Shown: in pieces, positions 5,459 through 7,366 of the stretch
How positions within the stretch are numbered: position 1 is the first letter of the stretch
How the letters are laid out: every line of letters begins with the position of its first letter
Assembly: GCA_035460985.1 (NCBI GenBank)
Contig: DATHWC010000235.1
Coordinates: 1-7,366, forward strand
DNA: 7,366 nt
Reading direction: 5' to 3'
Source: Lunatibacter sp035460985
GTDB taxonomy: Bacteria; Bacteroidota; Bacteroidia; Cytophagales; Cyclobacteriaceae
Position numbers and translations under genes: made by a program
The notes under the pieces: generated by a model
Told to the model about the DNA's origin: nothing
The model's database searches: none
Seen by the model: the letters and a program-made list of their open reading frames with translations, nothing else

Positions 5459-7366
5459 TTAGTTTGTCAGGATAGCGTAGGTATGACCTTTCGCTGGAAT
5501 GGTAACCTCCACCTCTACGTTATAATCTCTGGATATGGTAAGATTTTGGTTTTTTCCATCGCTCGTGGTTAGTGTCAACTTTTCCCCAAGCCCTGTATAG
5601 TAAACCGGAACAGATATGTTGCGGGTTATGCTTTTTTCCAGGGGGTTATAAAGCATCAGGAAGCCTTTCTCCTCCCCTTTTGGATTGACATGTAGCAAAC
5701 CATCCCAATCCCTACCGTCAGGCCTGCGCAAATGGATGATGTCTGAATCAAGGATCTCCCTATGTGCTTTGTAAAAAGACACCCACTGTTCCACTATTTT
5801 TTTAGTCTTTTCGGTATCGTACAAACGTGGCCCACGGTAACAGGCCTGTACCCCAGCCCCAAACAAGTTGGCCATACGCTGGGAATAATGATCTAAATGT
5901 TCTTCCAAAGGCTCGATAGTAGCCGCAGCCCCTCCCCCCTGATACTCAGTCAGCGGCACAAACATCCAACCCATACTGGGAGTCTTGGTCCAGGTGCCAT
6001 CATAAATATTCTGTCGCTCAATAATCTCCTGCTGTGCCCGGGGTAGTGACCAGTTCACCTCCCTGTACCCCATTGCGACCTTTGAAGAACCGTTCATAAA
6101 GTACCAATCCGGGACATTCAAGTAAATGCCTTCCGATCGGCACCAGGCATACAGGTCACTGATAATACGGTGCTGGTTCCACTGGGAATCTTCCAAGCCA
6201 TGATGACCGGGATGGTCGTGGGAGGCACAGATGTCGCCGGGGTAGTTCCCATCATGCTCAATGATATCGAGTCCTGTAGCTTCATACATTTCCCTTATCC
6301 TTCTAAAATATTCTAAACCCCATTCGGACGCCAAGCAGGGAGAGTTTCCGTATTTGGCGATACCGCCGGGTTTGCCTGTAGCGGGATTGATGATATCGTG
6401 TTCCGCGCTGATCGAACGGCTTGCCAACAGGGAATAGCCTCCCAAAGCGATTCCTTTTTCATGGGCATACTTGGCCAATTCTTCCATCTTCCGATAATAG
6501 GCGGTATCTCCAGTTTCCATGTTAAACCCACTACCAAATGTCATGATAACCATTTCAAACCCTACCTCAGCAGACTGGTCTATGGCCAATTTTACCGATT
6601 CGGGATCCGCTTGGCGCACATGCATCAAAATGGGGTTCTCTGTTACCCAAGGGGACACCGTCCTGTACATTTTCCGCATCGCCAGTCCTTTTCGCTCTTT
6701 GTCAAAGGAATCAAAAAACAGCTCCCATGTGCGGAATGATTCAAAAATGCTTCCTGGCACCACCTCCTGAGCTGGCCCATAACTGGGATGAACTTCCAAA
6801 AATGTCGGCGTTTCCAATGCATAATTTACCTGGGAGGTGTAGGAAGGATCCTTTTTCCAATGTACCGTACTCTTGTTGGATTCTCTATTCCCCATGGAAC
6901 CAAAAGCAAAATCTGTCTCAACATGGATATTTGGGAGCTCCCAGCGCCCCTCACCCTCCACACTCGATTCCCCCTCTACAACGGCCAATACCTCACTGAC
7001 GAAACGATCCACTCTAATTGTTTTTTCGGACTTGTTTTCAAAAGTGATCCACTTGGACATCAGGGGAAGACCGTCATACAATTCATAGTGTACAGTCACC
7101 TCCGAACTTCCCGCTGTTCCTTCCACTCCGGGATGCTGGTTCGATTCACCAAAAAGTTCCACATACTCCACCTTCCCACGTTCTGTATTTCCTAATTCAA
7201 TCCCGTCAGTATTACCACCAGAACGGTCGCTCTTGCCAACCCGAACGGCAATGGGCCTACCTGATACGGTTGCCTCTGCTAAATCCTTCCAATTGGTACC
7301 GTCCTCAGAAATAGAGCCAACGACATTGCTTTCATTAAGCTCCAACTTCAAATAAAACGCCCTACC
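5459..7366 (-). CDS. GH36/GH27-like glycoside hydrolase, C-terminal part with an N-side LamG-like stretch (5' end outside window)
   Basis: The frame is open to the right edge, so the TTG at 7349-7351 is internal; 635 residues are visible, numbered here from the edge. Residues 1-75 (YLKLEL, SEDGTNW, then VEYVELFGE) resemble a LamG/DUF1349-like jelly-roll. Residues about 85-220 (HYELYDGLPL, then ENKSEKTI) look like the beta-supersandwich found before the barrel in GH36-type enzymes. The TIM barrel starts near residue 250 (EVGFEMVIMTFGSGFN) and holds GLDIIEHDGNYPGD, whose Asp372 (nt 6251-6253) lines up with the nucleophile of the KxD motif in GH27/GH36. YREVNWSLPRAQ with Glu436 is in a region that could carry the acid/base. 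The last ~90 residues form a beta-sandwich. An exo-acting sugar hydrolase, perhaps alpha-galactosidase-like, is inferred. The family is not certain, and the unusual EHDG motif argues for a distant or unclassified group. Any signal peptide lies outside the window. Confidence 0.68.
   Translation of the reverse strand, partial: GRAFYLKLELNESNVVGSISEDGTNWKDLAEATVSGRPIAVRVGKSDRSGGNTDGIELGNTERGKVEYVELFGESNQHPGVEGTAGSSEVTVHYELYDGLPLMSKWITFENKSEKTIRVDRFVSEVLAVVEGESSVEGEGRWELPNIHVETDFAFGSMGNRESNKSTVHWKKDPSYTSQVNYALETPTFLEVHPSYGPAQEVVPGSIFESFRTWELFFDSFDKERKGLAMRKMYRTVSPWVTENPILMHVRQADPESVKLAIDQSAEVGFEMVIMTFGSGFNMETGDTAYYRKMEELAKYAHEKGIALGGYSLLASRSISAEHDIINPATGKPGGIAKYGNSPCLASEWGLEYFRRIREMYEATGLDIIEHDGNYPGDICASHDHPGHHGLEDSQWNQHRIISDLYAWCRSEGIYLNVPDWYFMNGSSKVAMGYREVNWSLPRAQQEIIERQNIYDGTWTKTPSMGWMFVPLTEYQGGGAAATIEPLEEHLDHYSQRMANLFGAGVQACYRGPRLYDTEKTKKIVEQWVSFYKAHREILDSDIIHLRRPDGRDWDGLLHVNPKGEEKGFLMLYNPLEKSITRNISVPVYYTGLGEKLTLTTSDGKNQNLTISRDYNVEVEVTIPAKGHTYAILTN

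Noticed and set aside
6788..7195. Open frame of 135 codons on the + strand
   Set aside because: It lies antisense inside the glycosidase gene, has no recognisable domain and overlaps other chance frames.
5459..7351. TTG at 7349-7351 as the start of the glycosidase gene
   Set aside because: The frame stays open to the right edge, and the residues before it (GRAFY) continue the same beta-strand pattern.

Overview
The window looks like a piece of a Bacteroidota chromosome, most likely a marine or soil Cytophagales-type polysaccharide degrader (inference). The reasons are: three lipoproteins with short signal peptides ending in a cysteine, no clear Shine-Dalgarno sequences, A/T-rich gaps, and gene families common in that phylum (a Pirellula/Verrucomicrobium-type heme-binding domain, an FG-GAP/VCBS propeller lipoprotein, an FKBP lipoprotein, a BNR_4-type propeller and a GH36/GH27-like glycosidase). 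No SusC/SusD pair, sulfatase, transposase, tRNA or rRNA is visible.

Left half, + strand: the 3' end of a c-type cytochrome / heme-binding protein (cut by the left edge), a seven-motif FG-GAP propeller lipoprotein, and a two-domain FKBP-type prolyl isomerase lipoprotein. The gaps of 13 and 30 bp make a single transcript likely. All three products should act outside the cytoplasm: an electron-transfer protein, a calcium-binding propeller of unknown partner, and a folding helper.

Middle (3324-3873): a 550-bp gap between convergent genes, filled by a non-coding repeat cluster. Three direct copies of a ~156-bp unit stand in tandem, preceded by a partial inverted copy. The inverted copy and the first unit form a long imperfect hairpin followed by eight T, which could end the + strand operon.

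Right half, - strand: a BNR_4-type beta-propeller lipoprotein whose His/His/Tyr/Arg pattern fits the ulvan-lyase families PL24/PL25. Upstream of it lies a large GH36/GH27-like glycoside hydrolase cut by the right edge, which carries a LamG/DUF1349-like stretch at its visible N-terminal side. Together they suggest part of a polysaccharide utilisation locus for a uronic-acid-containing (perhaps ulvan- or rhamnose-uronate-type) glycan. The 193-bp AT-rich gap between them holds a hairpin and a weak candidate promoter, so the lyase may have its own transcript.

No clearly new system is proven here. The most useful leads are the lyase's active-site pattern, the composite glycosidase, the repeat cluster, and the cytochrome/propeller/FKBP cluster.
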